A stretch of DNA of 64,000 nucleotides from an uncultured Dehalococcoidia bacterium (GCA_958295515.1 CATQGW010000003.1:1-64000); one strand, 5' to 3'. Shown: positions 26,764 through 35,699, numbered from the stretch's first letter. Notes: generated by a model not told the origin, from the sequence alone. Program-made: numbers and translations.

Positions 26764-27819
26764 ATGCTCGTGGTGATGAAACAGGACGCCACCGACGACG
26801 ATGTCAAGGGCGTGCTCGCACGCCTCAAGGACGCCAACCTCGAAGGGCACCTCTCGCCCGGCGAAGAGCGCGTCGTGATCGGCGCGGTCGGCGTGATCAA
26901 CGATCCCGACATCCGCCCCGCCGTGGGCCGGATGTCCGGCGTCGAAGAGGTGATCGCGATCAGCCGCCCCTACAAACTGACCGGGCGCGAATTCCAGCCC
27001 GAGGACACGGTGATCGATGTGGGCGGGGTCAAGATCGGCGACGGCACGCTGACCGTGATGGCCGGGCCGTGCAGCATCGAGAGCGAAGAGCACATGGTCG
27101 CCACCGCCTGCGCGGTGCGCGACGCGGGCGCGCAGATCATCCGCGGCGGCGCCTTCAAGCCGCGCACCTCGCCCTACTCCTTCCGCGGCCTCGGCGAAGA
27201 GGGGCTCCAGCACCTCGCCACCGCGCGCGAGGCGACCGGGCTGCCCGTGATCACCGAGGTGATGTCCGAACGCGATGTCGAGGTCGTCGCCCGCTACGCC
27301 GATGTGCTGCAGATCGGCACCCGCAACATGCAAAACTTCACCCTGCTCGACGAGGTCGGGCTGACCCGCAAGCCGGTGATGCTGAAGCGCGGGCTGACGG
27401 CCACGATTGACGAGTGGCTGCTGGCCGCCGAGTACGTCATGGCCAAAGGCAACCGCGATGTGATCCTCTGCGAGCGCGGCATCCGCACCTTCGAGACGGC
27501 GACCCGCAACACGCTCGACCTCTCGGCGATTCCCGTCGTCAAGCGGCTCAGCCACCTGCCGATCATCAGCGATCCGTCGCACGGCACCGGCCACTGGTAC
27601 CTCGTCGAGCCGATGGCCCGCGCCTCGATGGCAGTCGGCGCAGACGGCCTGATGGTCGAGGTCCACCCCTCGCCCGACCACGCGCTCTCCGACGGTCCGC
27701 AGTCGCTGACCTTCGAGAACTTCGCGGAGCTGATGGAGTCGCTGGCCAAAGTCGGCGAAGCCGTCGGCCACCCGCTCGCCCCCCAGCCCGCCACCGCGCT
27801 AGCCATGGCGGGCGGCTAG
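26764..27819 (+). CDS. aroF: DAHP synthase (type I-beta, with ferredoxin-like N-terminal domain)
   Basis: A 351-residue 3-deoxy-7-phosphoheptulonate synthase, the first shikimate-pathway enzyme. Residues 1-70 form the ferredoxin-like domain of I-beta enzymes ([27 protein letters not shown]). The barrel carries [72 protein letters not shown], and the metal-site DPSHGTGH and EVHPSPD. AGGAGGAGAA precedes the ATG. It closes the aromatic cluster, feeding chorismate to AroH and TrpE. Confidence 0.97.
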   Translation: MLVVMKQDATDDDVKGVLARLKDANLEGHLSPGEERVVIGAVGVINDPDIRPAVGRMSGVEEVIAISRPYKLTGREFQPEDTVIDVGGVKIGDGTLTVMAGPCSIESEEHMVATACAVRDAGAQIIRGGAFKPRTSPYSFRGLGEEGLQHLATAREATGLPVITEVMSERDVEVVARYADVLQIGTRNMQNFTLLDEVGLTRKPVMLKRGLTATIDEWLLAAEYVMAKGNRDVILCERGIRTFETATRNTLDLSAIPVVKRLSHLPIISDPSHGTGHWYLVEPMARASMAVGADGLMVEVHPSPDHALSDGPQSLTFENFAELMESLAKVGEAVGHPLAPQPATALAMAGG

Positions 27820-27855
27820 CAGGAAGCACAGAGAACGGCGGGGAGAGGCGGGCGC

Positions 27856-28452
27856 TCAGGGCGGCGGCGCGTGTTCGGCGTCGCGAGCGTCGAGGTCGCG
27901 CGCTTCCTGCGCCTGCGCGAGTTTGAGCTCGAGCGCGCCCACCGAGTTGTTCACGTTCTGTTCGAGGCTGGCGAGCTGCTCCGCCAGGCGGCGCAGCATC
28001 TCCAGCGAGTAGCGGTCGGCTTCAAGCGCCTGCTCCACCGCGTCGGTGGCGGCCCCGCCGCGGATGCCCGCCGCTTCGGCGCGGGCGTTTTCGATCGCCT
28101 CGCGCGCCGACATTCCCGCCCGCTCGAGGATTTCGTCGGCGCGCTGCTGGGCGGCGACCACCACCTCGTGCGCGCCGATCTGCATCTCCGCCTCCTGCTG
28201 CGCGCGGTTGACCACCAGCTGCGCCTCTTCGCGCGCGCCCTCGAGCACCTTGTCGCGCTCGCCGAGCAGCTGCTCGGCCTGCTCCAGCGAGGCCGGTGCG
28301 GCGGCGCGCAGGCGGTCAATCAGATCCAGCAGCTGCTCGCGGTCGACGATCCAGCCGCCGCCGAGCCGCGCGTTGCGGCCGGACAGCACCGCGTCTTCGA
28401 GCTGATCGATGATCTCCAGCAGGTCGATGTCAGCCTCCCGCCGAGGCTCCAC
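27856..28452 (-). CDS. coiled-coil protein next to coaD
   Basis: A protein of about 198 residues, mostly helical. From residue 45 on it has long Ala/Glu/Gln-rich coiled-coil segments (LLGERDKVLEGAREEAQLVV, NRAQQEAEMQIGAHEVVVAA, LAEQLASLEQNVNNSVGAL), like the DivIVA or F0-b families. There is no membrane helix. The start is uncertain: a GTG at 28452 inside coaD is the first sensible one. The same position next to coaD and rsmD is common in Chloroflexota (recalled). A role in envelope or division scaffolding is only a guess. Confidence 0.75.
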   Translation of the reverse strand: MEPRREADIDLLEIIDQLEDAVLSGRNARLGGGWIVDREQLLDLIDRLRAAAPASLEQAEQLLGERDKVLEGAREEAQLVVNRAQQEAEMQIGAHEVVVAAQQRADEILERAGMSAREAIENARAEAAGIRGGAATDAVEQALEADRYSLEMLRRLAEQLASLEQNVNNSVGALELKLAQAQEARDLDARDAEHAPPP

Positions 28453-28933
28453 CGCGCTCCGGCGGACCGAATTTTTGCTCCAGCGCTTGGGCCACATTGG
28501 GTGGCACGAGGTCGTCGACCGGGTGGCGCAGCGCGGCCAGCTCACGGATGCGGCTGGCGGAGATGAAGAGGTGCTCGTGCCCGGACATCAGGAAGACGGA
28601 CTCGAGGTGGGGCGCGATCTTCTTGTTCATCAGCGCCATATCGAACTCGGTCTCGAAGCCGGTCACGGCGCGGATGCCGCGCACCAGCACCTGCGCCCCC
28701 ACGACGTCGGCATAGTTCACGACCAACCCCTCGAAGCCGGCCGCGCTGACGTTGGGGCAGGCGGCCGTGGCCTCGCGGATCAGTTCGAGCCGTTCTTCGA
28801 CCGTGAAGAGCTGGCGCTGGCGTCCGTAGATGCCGATCACCACTTCATCGAATAGCCCGGCGGCGCGCTGCACGATATCCAGATGCCCGTTGGTGATCGG
28901 ATCAAAGCCGCCCGGGTAGAGCGCGATGGTCAT
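28430..28933 (-). CDS. coaD: pantetheine-phosphate adenylyltransferase
   Basis: A 167-residue nucleotidyltransferase forming dephospho-CoA from ATP and phosphopantetheine. It shows GGFDPITNGHLDI (with the HxGH-related TNGH), QRAAGLFDEVVIGI, LVRGIRAVTGFETEF...MNKKIAP, and ISASRIRELA for the ATP site. The GTG-free ATG start at 28933 overlaps the rsmD stop by 4 bases. The C-terminal 15 residues (PPERGGASAGG) are beyond the family core. Confidence 0.96.
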   Translation of the reverse strand: MTIALYPGGFDPITNGHLDIVQRAAGLFDEVVIGIYGRQRQLFTVEERLELIREATAACPNVSAAGFEGLVVNYADVVGAQVLVRGIRAVTGFETEFDMALMNKKIAPHLESVFLMSGHEHLFISASRIRELAALRHPVDDLVPPNVAQALEQKFGPPERGGASAGG

Positions 28934-29508
28934 CGCCGGCCCTCCGCTCGATAGGTCTCCAAGACGCCTTCACCATACCGCCGCTGATCTATGCGCACTA
29001 GCCCGCCGATCTGCGGCGGCGCGCTCGGGCGTCCGGGCGCGCCCGAGCGGCGTCGCCAGAGCGCCAGCGCGCCGCCCGCGAGCAGCCCGGAGGCGTCGAG
29101 CTGCTCGACCACCGGCAGCGCGTCGACGCCGTAGGGCGGATCGACGAAAGCCAGCCCGAGCGGGCCGGCGACGCGCGTCCAGCAGCGCTCGGCGGGCAAG
29201 CGCAGCACGGCGGCGCGTTGCTCGACGCCGAGGTCGGCGAGGTTGCGGCGAATCACCGCGCAGGCGGGCGCGGCGCGCTCGACGAAATCGACCCAGCCCG
29301 CGCCGTGGCTGAGCGCCTCAATGCCGAGGTAACCGGCGCCGGCGTAGAGGTCGAGCACGTTGGCGTCGCTCAGCGCCTCGAGCACCTCGGCGCGCCCGAA
29401 GATCGACTGGCGCAGCGCGGCGGTGGCCGGCCGCGTGCCGGCGGCAGGCGAGCGCAGGCGGCGTCCGCGCAGTTCGCCGCCCACCACCCGCGCCGCGGTG
29501 CGCGGCAT
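28930..29508 (-). CDS. rsmD: 16S rRNA (guanine-966-N2)-methyltransferase
   Basis: A 192-residue SAM-dependent methyltransferase. It opens with VVGGELRGRRLRSP typical of RsmD, has ALRQSIFGRAE, the SAM motif VLDLYAGAGYLGIEALSHGA, and the catalytic AFVDPPYGVDALP with the DPPY motif of N2-guanine methylation. It is coupled to coaD by an ATGA overlap, a classic bacterial pair. It acts on the assembling 30S subunit. Confidence 0.95.
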   Translation of the reverse strand: MPRTAARVVGGELRGRRLRSPAAGTRPATAALRQSIFGRAEVLEALSDANVLDLYAGAGYLGIEALSHGAGWVDFVERAAPACAVIRRNLADLGVEQRAAVLRLPAERCWTRVAGPLGLAFVDPPYGVDALPVVEQLDASGLLAGGALALWRRRSGAPGRPSAPPQIGGLVRIDQRRYGEGVLETYRAEGRR

Positions 29509-29514
29509 CGCCGC

Positions 29515-31272
29515 TTACTCGACCACCGGCACGGTGATCACCGTGCCGACTCGCACATCGCCGTCGCTGACCACCAGCTGGGCTTCGTATTCGCCGGACT
29601 CGGGCGGCAGTTCCCAGACCTGCCAGCCCGCCCCGCTCGCCCCGCTCAGCGCGCCGGCCTGCACCGAGAAGACGGGCGCGAAGAGGATCGGATTGGGCAG
29701 CCGCAGGTCGACCTGTCCGGTTTCGAGGAAGGCCGCCACGGCGGGCCACAGATTGGCGTTGGCGCGGTTGGCGGAGACATTGCTGAGGTAGACGCCGCCC
29801 AACTCCTGCTCTTCGACGGCGAGCAGCTTGAAGGCCGCGCTGAAGCGATTCTCGATCCAGACCGTGACCTGATTGCCGCTGAGGTCCGGATAGGAGAAGG
29901 AGACGGTGCGCGTGGCCTCGTCCCAGTGGACGCCGCTGCTGGCGCTGTCGCGCTGGATGCTGGAGCCCTGCAGGGTGACCCGCTCGCCCGCGACGTAGGG
30001 GCCGGTCTCGCGCACGCTGACCAGGCTGGCGACGCCCAGCGCGGCGCGCTGGGTGGTGGTGCTGAGCAGCCCGCCGCTGCGCACCACGGCGTCCGAGGAG
30101 ACGGCCAGCAGCACCTTCTCGCGCGGCACGCGGGAGAGCAGCGTGGGCAGCGAGGCATCGATCGCCGCCTGGTGAATCGTGGGATCCAGCGGCGGTTCGG
30201 CGACGATGAAATCGGCTGCCGCGCCGAGCACGGTCAGGTCGTACGCGCCCTCGCCGAGCCCGCCGCTGGTAGTCAGCGGGATATGCACGCTCAGCCCCCG
30301 GTTGTCGCGGTGCAGCAGATCGGCGAGCTCCGTGATGAATGCCGAGTACTGCCCCCGCAGCGCGGGGCTGACCTCGCGGTAGTCGATATCGACGCCGGCG
30401 TGGCGCCCGTTCTGAATCGCGATCAGGATCGCCGCGATGTGCGCGCGCCGCAGCTGGTCGGAGGCGAGGATGTCGTTAACCGTCACGGCCTGGTCGGCTT
30501 CGGCCCAGAAGACCGGCCAGACGCTCTGCGTAACGCTCGGCGGGACCGGAGGCACGCCGCCGACGAGCGAGCCGTCGGGCGCGGGGGTCCAGCCTTCGAG
30601 GTGAACGATCGTCAGCGAATCGACGACATCGGCGGAGGGTTCTTCGCCGCGCGGGACGCGCCCGGCCAGCACATCGCGGAATTGCAGGCGGCGGAGGATC
30701 ACGATGTTGTCGGGCAGCTCATTGAGCGTGACGCGGGCGCTGACGCCGTCGCTCGCCAGCGCGGCAGAACCCAGCCGCAGCCATTCGTCGCCGTCCCAGG
30801 TGTACGCGCCCAGGTTGCGCAGGTCCTGGGTCGGCGTCGAGAGGCGGATCATCAGCTCGAACGGCCCAACGGAGCCGCCCGGACCGCGCACCTCAAAGAT
30901 CGGGCTGGCCGCGGCCAGCACCTCCGGCACTTCGGGCAGGCGCTCACCGAGCGAGGCGGAAAAGCGGGTGGTCAGCTGTACGGTGGCGCTGTCCTGCTCG
31001 TCCTCCTCGCTCTGATTGATCTGGTCGATCAGCCCCGGCTCGAAGAACAGCACGACGATCAGCGCGGCGAGCAGGCCGCCGATCAGGATCACCACCAGGA
31101 GACCGGCGTGGCGCCCGCCCCCGCCTCGGTCGGCCGGTCCGCTCCGCGGCGGCGGGGGCGGCGGCAGCGGTTCGCGGCGCGGCTCGTCGCCGAACGGCGT
31201 TTGCGCGCCGGCCGGCGGCGGCGCGCTGCCGACGCGGCGCACGGGGCGCTGGGCGAACGGTCCCTCGCTCAT
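29515..31272 (-). CDS. membrane-anchored GH18-like (glycosyl hydrolase fold) protein
   Basis: A 585-residue protein with a 55-residue Pro-rich cytoplasmic N-terminus, one membrane helix (LLVVILIGGLLAALIVVLFF, about 58-77) and a large extracytoplasmic part. Around residues 291-300 it reads HAGVDIDYREV, resembling the GH18 chitinase DxxDxDxE signature, but the last position is Arg (R299) with Glu one residue later, so catalysis is doubtful. The C-terminal 100 residues (PVFSVQAGALSGASG onward) look like a beta-sandwich. It overlaps the HtrA-like gene by 4 bases. It may bind cell-wall polymers. Confidence 0.75.
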   Translation of the reverse strand: MSEGPFAQRPVRRVGSAPPPAGAQTPFGDEPRREPLPPPPPPRSGPADRGGGGRHAGLLVVILIGGLLAALIVVLFFEPGLIDQINQSEEDEQDSATVQLTTRFSASLGERLPEVPEVLAAASPIFEVRGPGGSVGPFELMIRLSTPTQDLRNLGAYTWDGDEWLRLGSAALASDGVSARVTLNELPDNIVILRRLQFRDVLAGRVPRGEEPSADVVDSLTIVHLEGWTPAPDGSLVGGVPPVPPSVTQSVWPVFWAEADQAVTVNDILASDQLRRAHIAAILIAIQNGRHAGVDIDYREVSPALRGQYSAFITELADLLHRDNRGLSVHIPLTTSGGLGEGAYDLTVLGAAADFIVAEPPLDPTIHQAAIDASLPTLLSRVPREKVLLAVSSDAVVRSGGLLSTTTQRAALGVASLVSVRETGPYVAGERVTLQGSSIQRDSASSGVHWDEATRTVSFSYPDLSGNQVTVWIENRFSAAFKLLAVEEQELGGVYLSNVSANRANANLWPAVAAFLETGQVDLRLPNPILFAPVFSVQAGALSGASGAGWQVWELPPESGEYEAQLVVSDGDVRVGTVITVPVVE

Positions 31273-32468
31273 GGCAGCCGCAGTTCAGGCGCGAGCTGCA
31301 AGTCGAACTCCCGGCCGTCGCGGTGGATCAGCACCCGCACTTCAACGCCCGGGCGCAGCTGCGCCAGCGCGTTGATGTAGGGCGTGTCTTCGTTGATCGT
31401 CACCGCGTCGAGTTCACGGATCACGTCCCCCGGCCGGATACCGGCGCGCGCGAAGACGCCGCTGCGCTTGATTTCGAGCAGGAACGAGCCCTCGCTGACC
31501 GAGAGCCCCAGCTGCGCAGCAGCGGCCGGGGTGAGCAGCCGCTCGTTGACCACGCCGAAGGTAGGGCGCGGGTAGTAGCCGTCCGCAGCAATCGCCCGCG
31601 CGACCTCCAGCACCGGGTCAATCCGGATCGCGAAGCCCACGCCGTCCACGAAATCCCCCTCCTGCGTCTGCCGCGCGATCACCGTGGTCAGCCCCACCAC
31701 TTCCCCGTTGAGGTTGACCAGCGCGCCGCCGCTGTTGCCGTAGTTGAGCGCCGCGTCGGTCTGAATCAGGTCGTCCTGGATGTAGCGCTCGCGCGGGAAT
31801 TCGGTGTTCGGCTGGCTGACCACGCCGAGCGTCATCGCGATCTCTTCGCCGAGCAGAATGTTGCCCAGCGCCAGCACCGTCTCGCCGGTCGCCAGCGCCC
31901 GCGCGCTGCCGAACGGCGCCGGCCGGAGCGGGCCCAGCTCGGCGCGCAGCACCGCCACATCGCTGAACGGAGCGTCGCTGCTGATCACGCTCGCCGCGAT
32001 CCGCTCGCCGTCGGCCAGCACCACCTCAATGCGCTCCATTCCCTCGACCACATGCGCGGCGGTGAGGATGTTGCCCTGAGTATCGAGCACGATCCCGGTC
32101 GCCAGCGAGAGCGATTGATAGGTGATCCCGTCGTCGCGCGTTTCCTCCCCGCCCTCCGCGCTAATCAGCACGATCGAGGGCGCAACCCGCGCGTAGGCGG
32201 CGATCACCCGTTCGTTGAGCGGCGGATCGACGCGCCCGAGCACTTCGGCGACGACCGCATCGGGCTCGATCGTTTCGTCCGCTTCCGCTTCAAGCACGTT
32301 GCGCACGATCCGCTCGATCTCGGCCGAGTCGGTGGACCCCGCGCTGTCGGCGAAGGCGACGATGACGGCGGCCACGATCGCCCCGGCGACGGCGCCGGCA
32401 ACGACCGCGGCAATCCACAATCTGGGCACGTTGGCGACCCCGATCCGCCGCGTGGGGCGGCGCAGCAT
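31269..32468 (-). CDS. HtrA/DegP-like trypsin-PDZ protease, membrane anchored
   Basis: A 399-residue serine protease. A membrane helix at about 17-39 (LWIAAVVAGAVAGAIVAAVIV) anchors it; a helical linker (45-95) leads to the trypsin domain with H139 (TAAHVV), D170 (FSDVAVL) and S246 (YGNSGGAL). One PDZ domain follows (residues 300-395; AGIRPGDVIRELDAVTINEDTP). This is the DegS/HtrA arrangement for envelope quality control or signalling. It overlaps the GH18-like gene at its 3' end. The start codon is ATG at 32468; greA diverges 57 bases away. Confidence 0.93.
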   Translation of the reverse strand: MLRRPTRRIGVANVPRLWIAAVVAGAVAGAIVAAVIVAFADSAGSTDSAEIERIVRNVLEAEADETIEPDAVVAEVLGRVDPPLNERVIAAYARVAPSIVLISAEGGEETRDDGITYQSLSLATGIVLDTQGNILTAAHVVEGMERIEVVLADGERIAASVISSDAPFSDVAVLRAELGPLRPAPFGSARALATGETVLALGNILLGEEIAMTLGVVSQPNTEFPRERYIQDDLIQTDAALNYGNSGGALVNLNGEVVGLTTVIARQTQEGDFVDGVGFAIRIDPVLEVARAIAADGYYPRPTFGVVNERLLTPAAAAQLGLSVSEGSFLLEIKRSGVFARAGIRPGDVIRELDAVTINEDTPYINALAQLRPGVEVRVLIHRDGREFDLQLAPELRLP

Positions 32469-32525
32469 GATACCCTACATATACTCTGAATGTCGGTTGC
32501 GTGAGCGAACCCCGCTGGAGGGCGC

Positions 32526-33008
32526 GTGAGCATTCGCAGAACTATCCCTGTCACCCGCGAGGGTCTGGAGCGGCTGCGCGCCGAGCTGAACGACCTCAAG
32601 ACGCGCCAGCGCCCCGCAGCCGCGCGGCGCATTCAGCAGTCGCGCGAGGACTCGGCCGGCGGCCAGGCCGAGGGCGAGGGGCTGGAGACGCAGGCCGAAC
32701 AGTCCTTCATCGAGGGGCGCATCCGCGAGTTGGAGACGGTGCTCGCCAACGCCGAGCTGATCGACGAGGCGGAAGCGCACAGCTCGGACACCGTGCGAAT
32801 CGGCTCCACGGTCACCGTGCGGCCGAGCCGCCGCCGCAAAGATTTCACCTATCGAATCGTGGGCCCGGCCGAAGTCGACACCTCGAGCGGGCGGGTCAGC
32901 GACGCGTCGCCGATCGGCAAGGCCTTGCTCGGCGCGCGGGTCGGCGACACAGTGGAGGTCCAAGCGCCCGCGGGCCTGCTCAAGCTCAAGGTCAAGGCGA
33001 TCGGGTAA
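32526..33008 (+). CDS. greA: GreA-family transcription factor with divergent coiled-coil tip
   Basis: A 160-residue GreA-like RNA polymerase secondary-channel factor: an N-terminal antiparallel coiled coil (VTREGLERLRAELNDLK ... FIEGRIRELETVLANAELID) and a C-terminal FKBP-like domain (IGSTVTVRPSRR, YRIVGPAEVD, DASPIGKALLGARVGD). GreA tips normally carry Asp and Glu in a DLxENAEY motif that position the magnesium for RNA cleavage; here the tip reads EDSAGGQAEGEGLETQAEQ. The start is GTG at 32526. It precedes lysS by 58 bases, a common pairing. Anti-arrest cleavage may be altered. Confidence 0.88.
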   Translation: MSIRRTIPVTREGLERLRAELNDLKTRQRPAAARRIQQSREDSAGGQAEGEGLETQAEQSFIEGRIRELETVLANAELIDEAEAHSSDTVRIGSTVTVRPSRRRKDFTYRIVGPAEVDTSSGRVSDASPIGKALLGARVGDTVEVQAPAGLLKLKVKAIG

Positions 33009-33066
33009 CACGCCGAATGGCAGCCTCCCCGCGCGCGGTCAGGAGGCCGCCGCAGAGGAGAGCGCC

Positions 33067-34557
33067 ATGCCGCGCGACAGCCGCCGACTACAGGAAATCA
33101 TCGCCGAGCGGCGCGCGCGCGCGGACGCGCAGCGCGCGCTCGGCCACGACCCCTATCCGCCGCGCAGCGGGCGCACCCACAGCCTGGCCGAGGCGCGCGC
33201 GCTGTTTCTGGCCAGCGAAGAGGCGGGCGACTCCGCGCCGTCGCAGCGAGTCGCCGCAGCCGGGCGGGCGCAGGCGATCCGCAACATGGGGCGGATCGCG
33301 TTCATCGACCTCGAGGACGACTCCGGCGCGTTGCAGGTATTGATCAGCCAGCGCGCGCTGGGCGACGACTGGGCGCTGATCGACAGCCTGGACCTGGGCG
33401 ATTTCGTCGAGGCCGCGGGGCTGATGATCCGCTCGCGGCGCGGCGAGGTCTCGCTGCAGGCGGACGCGCTGCGCCCGCTGGCCAAGGCGCTGCGCCCGCC
33501 GCCTGAGAAGTATCACGGGCTGCAGGATCAGGAGCTGCGCTATCGGCGGCGCTATCTCGATCTGATGACCAACGCAGAAGCCAAGCAGACGCTGCGCACG
33601 CGCTCCGAGGTGATCGCGTCGATGCGGCGCTTTATGGACGCGCGCGGCTTCATCGAGGTGGAGACGCCGATGCTGCAAAGCGAGGCCGGCGGCGCCGCTG
33701 CGCGCCCCTTCCTCACCCACCTCAACGCGCTCGACGAACCGCGACAGCTGCGCATCGCGCTCGAGCTCTACCTCAAGCGACTGATCGTCGGCGGCTTCGA
33801 CAAGGTCTACGAGATCGGCCGCGTCTTCCGCAACGAGGGCATCGGCAGCCGTTGGAACCCTGAGTTCACGATGCTCGAATCGTACGAGGCATACGCCGAC
33901 TACCACGATGTCGCGGCAATGGTCGAAGCCGGCCTGGAGCAGATAGCGACCGAGGTCGTCGGCTCCACACGCCTGCCCTGGCGCGACGGCGAGATCGATT
34001 TCACCCCGCCCTTCGCGCGGGTCACGATGGTCGATGCCGTCCAGGAATACGTCGGCGTCGACTTCCGCGAGTACGACAGCGTGGAGTCGATCACCGCGCT
34101 ACTGCGCGAAAAAGGCGTTACGGTTCCGCCCGACGCCGGCTGGGGCAAGCTGTTCGACGAGCTGGTCTCGGAACTGGTCGAGCCGCAGTTACAACAGCCG
34201 ACCTTCCTGCTCGATTACCCGGTCGCAATCTCGCCGCTGGCCAAGCGCACGCCGGACGATCCGCGCCTGGTCGAGCGTTTCGAGCTGTTCGTCGGCGGTT
34301 GGGAGTTGGCCAACGCCTATACGGAACTGAACGATCCGGTCGATCAGCGCGAGCGCTTCGAGCGTCAGCTGGCGGCCCGCGACGCAGGCGACGACGAAGC
34401 GGAGCTGCTTGACGAGGATTTCCTGACGGCGCTCGAACACGGCATGCCCCCCACCGGCGGCCTCGGGCTGGGCATGGATCGTCTGGCAATGCTGCTCACC
34501 AACCAGCAGAGCATCCGCGATGTCATCCTGTTCCCCCAGATGCGCGCCGAGGAGTGA
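33067..34557 (+). CDS. lysS: lysyl-tRNA synthetase, class II
   Basis: A 496-residue class II lysyl-tRNA synthetase. The N-terminal OB-fold anticodon domain spans about 60-165 (GRIAFIDLEDDSGALQVLIS), followed by motif 1 (GFIEVETPMLQ), motif 2 (FRNEGIGSRWNPEFTMLE) and motif 3 (GLGLGMDRLAML). The active-site GGWELANAYTELNDP block is intact. It charges tRNA-Lys. The stop lies 4 bases from the convergent coiled-coil gene, with no room for a terminator. AGAGGAGAG precedes the ATG. Confidence 0.96.
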   Translation: MPRDSRRLQEIIAERRARADAQRALGHDPYPPRSGRTHSLAEARALFLASEEAGDSAPSQRVAAAGRAQAIRNMGRIAFIDLEDDSGALQVLISQRALGDDWALIDSLDLGDFVEAAGLMIRSRRGEVSLQADALRPLAKALRPPPEKYHGLQDQELRYRRRYLDLMTNAEAKQTLRTRSEVIASMRRFMDARGFIEVETPMLQSEAGGAAARPFLTHLNALDEPRQLRIALELYLKRLIVGGFDKVYEIGRVFRNEGIGSRWNPEFTMLESYEAYADYHDVAAMVEAGLEQIATEVVGSTRLPWRDGEIDFTPPFARVTMVDAVQEYVGVDFREYDSVESITALLREKGVTVPPDAGWGKLFDELVSELVEPQLQQPTFLLDYPVAISPLAKRTPDDPRLVERFELFVGGWELANAYTELNDPVDQRERFERQLAARDAGDDEAELLDEDFLTALEHGMPPTGGLGLGMDRLAMLLTNQQSIRDVILFPQMRAEE

Positions 34558-34561
34558 CTGA

Positions 34562-35038
34562 TCAGTTGAAACCGAGGATGATCCCGACGGCGACTGCGAT
34601 CATGCTGAAGTTGACGCCAATCATCCCGACGGCGAAGACGAGCAACCGATGGCTCTGTCGCGTCTCACTATCCGCAATGTGGACGCGCTGATCCTGCATT
34701 TCCTGGCGCAGTTCGCCCATTTCCTGGCGCAGCCGCGCCTCACTATCCGCAATCTGCACGCGCTGATCCTGCACTTGCTGGCGCAGTTCGCCCATTTCCT
34801 GACGCAGTTCGCGCATGTCTCGGCGCTGTTCGCGCATGTCTTGGCGCAGGTCCTCCATCGCCGCCACGACCGGTTCGAGCGCTCGCCCGATCGCCTCCTC
34901 GATCTCCGACTTGGCGGCGAGCGGTTCGAGCTCCCGTTCAACCTCGTCGATGAGCGCGTCGGTGAACTCGGCGGCATGCTCTTCAGGCACGTTGCCGCGT
35001 GTGAGCGGAGCCGTGATGCGCGTTCGGCTGATAGCCAT
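34562..35038 (-). CDS. coiled-coil membrane protein, family member A1
   Basis: A 158-residue protein of a local paralogous family. N-terminal MAISRTRITAPLTRGNVPEEHAAEF in two blocks leads to helical DEVERELEPLAAKSEIEEAI, a charged coiled coil at about 62-128 and a C-terminal membrane helix (LLVFAVGMIGVNFSMIAVAVGIILGF). The coil contains a 25-residue tandem repeat (LRQEMGELRQ...QIADSEAR, then LRQEMGELRQ...HIADSETR). The type resembles DUF1640/CCDC90 or Borrelia Bdr proteins, which have coiled coils and a terminal anchor. No function is known. It is one of six linked copies; its sequence is closest to the next one. Confidence 0.75.
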   Translation of the reverse strand: MAISRTRITAPLTRGNVPEEHAAEFTDALIDEVERELEPLAAKSEIEEAIGRALEPVVAAMEDLRQDMREQRRDMRELRQEMGELRQQVQDQRVQIADSEARLRQEMGELRQEMQDQRVHIADSETRQSHRLLVFAVGMIGVNFSMIAVAVGIILGFN

Positions 35039-35096
35039 GCGACGATCTCTTTCGTCCTTGCCCGCAGTTTAGCCGAGACAGAGGCGCGCGCGCGGA

Positions 35097-35501
35097 TCAG
35101 ACGAGGACGGCGATGATCACGGCGGTGGCGATGCCGATCGCGGTCAGCGAGATGCCGACCGTGGCGAAGGCGAGCAGAGACATGCGCTGATGCAGGCGGT
35201 TGTCGCGTTCCGCCGCGTCGGTGCGCAAGTTGGCCGTATCCTGACGTTGATCTTGCAGCTCGCGGCGCAGTTCACGCATGTCTTGGCGCAACTCGCGCAT
35301 GTCTTGGCGCTGTTCCTCCATCGCCGCCAGGAGCGGTTCGAGCGCTCGCCCGATCGCTTCCTCGATCTCCGACTTGGCGGCGAGCGGCTCGAGCTCTCGT
35401 TCAACCTCGTCAATGAGCGCATCGGTGAACTCGGCGGCATGCTCTTCAGGCACATTGCCGCGTGTGAGCGGAGCGGTGAGGCGCGTTCGGCTGATGGCCA
35501 T
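35097..35501 (-). CDS. coiled-coil membrane protein, family member A2
   Basis: A 134-residue paralogue of the neighbouring A1 gene, nearly identical over the first 58 residues (SRTRLTAPLTRGNVPEEHA, DEVERELEPLAAKSEIEEA). Its coil has three LRQDM/LRRE units (MRELRQDMRELRRELQDQRQ) and lacks the second 25-residue repeat of A1. A C-terminal hydrophobic helix (SLTAIGIATAVIIAVLV) follows. The ATG at 35501 aligns with the A1 start, so the longer in-frame opening at 35528 is not used. Upstream sequence including the TTTCGTCCTTGCCC box is also duplicated relative to A1. Confidence 0.72.
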   Translation of the reverse strand: MAISRTRLTAPLTRGNVPEEHAAEFTDALIDEVERELEPLAAKSEIEEAIGRALEPLLAAMEEQRQDMRELRQDMRELRRELQDQRQDTANLRTDAAERDNRLHQRMSLLAFATVGISLTAIGIATAVIIAVLV

Positions 35502-35531
35502 GCGACGATCGCTTTCGTCCTTGCCCACAGT

Positions 35532-35699
35532 TTAGCCCAGACAGGGGCGCACGTGCGGATCAGACAAGGACGGCGCGGCGAGCGGTTCAAGCTCGCTCTC
35601 AACCTCGCTAGCCAGCGCATCGGCGAACTCGACGGCATGCTCTTCGGGCACGTTGCCGCGCAGCAGTGGGGCGCTGAGGCGCGTTCGGCTGGTGGCCAT
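35532..35699 (-). pseudogene. truncated copy of the A1/A2 coiled-coil family
   Basis: An ATG at 35699 opens a 55-residue frame that repeats the family N-terminus (SRTRLSAPLLRGNVPEEHA, EVESELEPLAA) but then runs into PSLSDPHVRPCLG and a stop at 35532. The coiled coil and membrane helix are missing. The end of the frame is the family's intergenic sequence (CCAGACAGGGGCGCACGTGC and the adjoining AAACTGTGGGCAAGGACG), which also lies upstream of A2. This pattern points to a deletion between tandem copies that removed the C-terminal two thirds. It may still be translated as a short soluble peptide. Confidence 0.75.
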
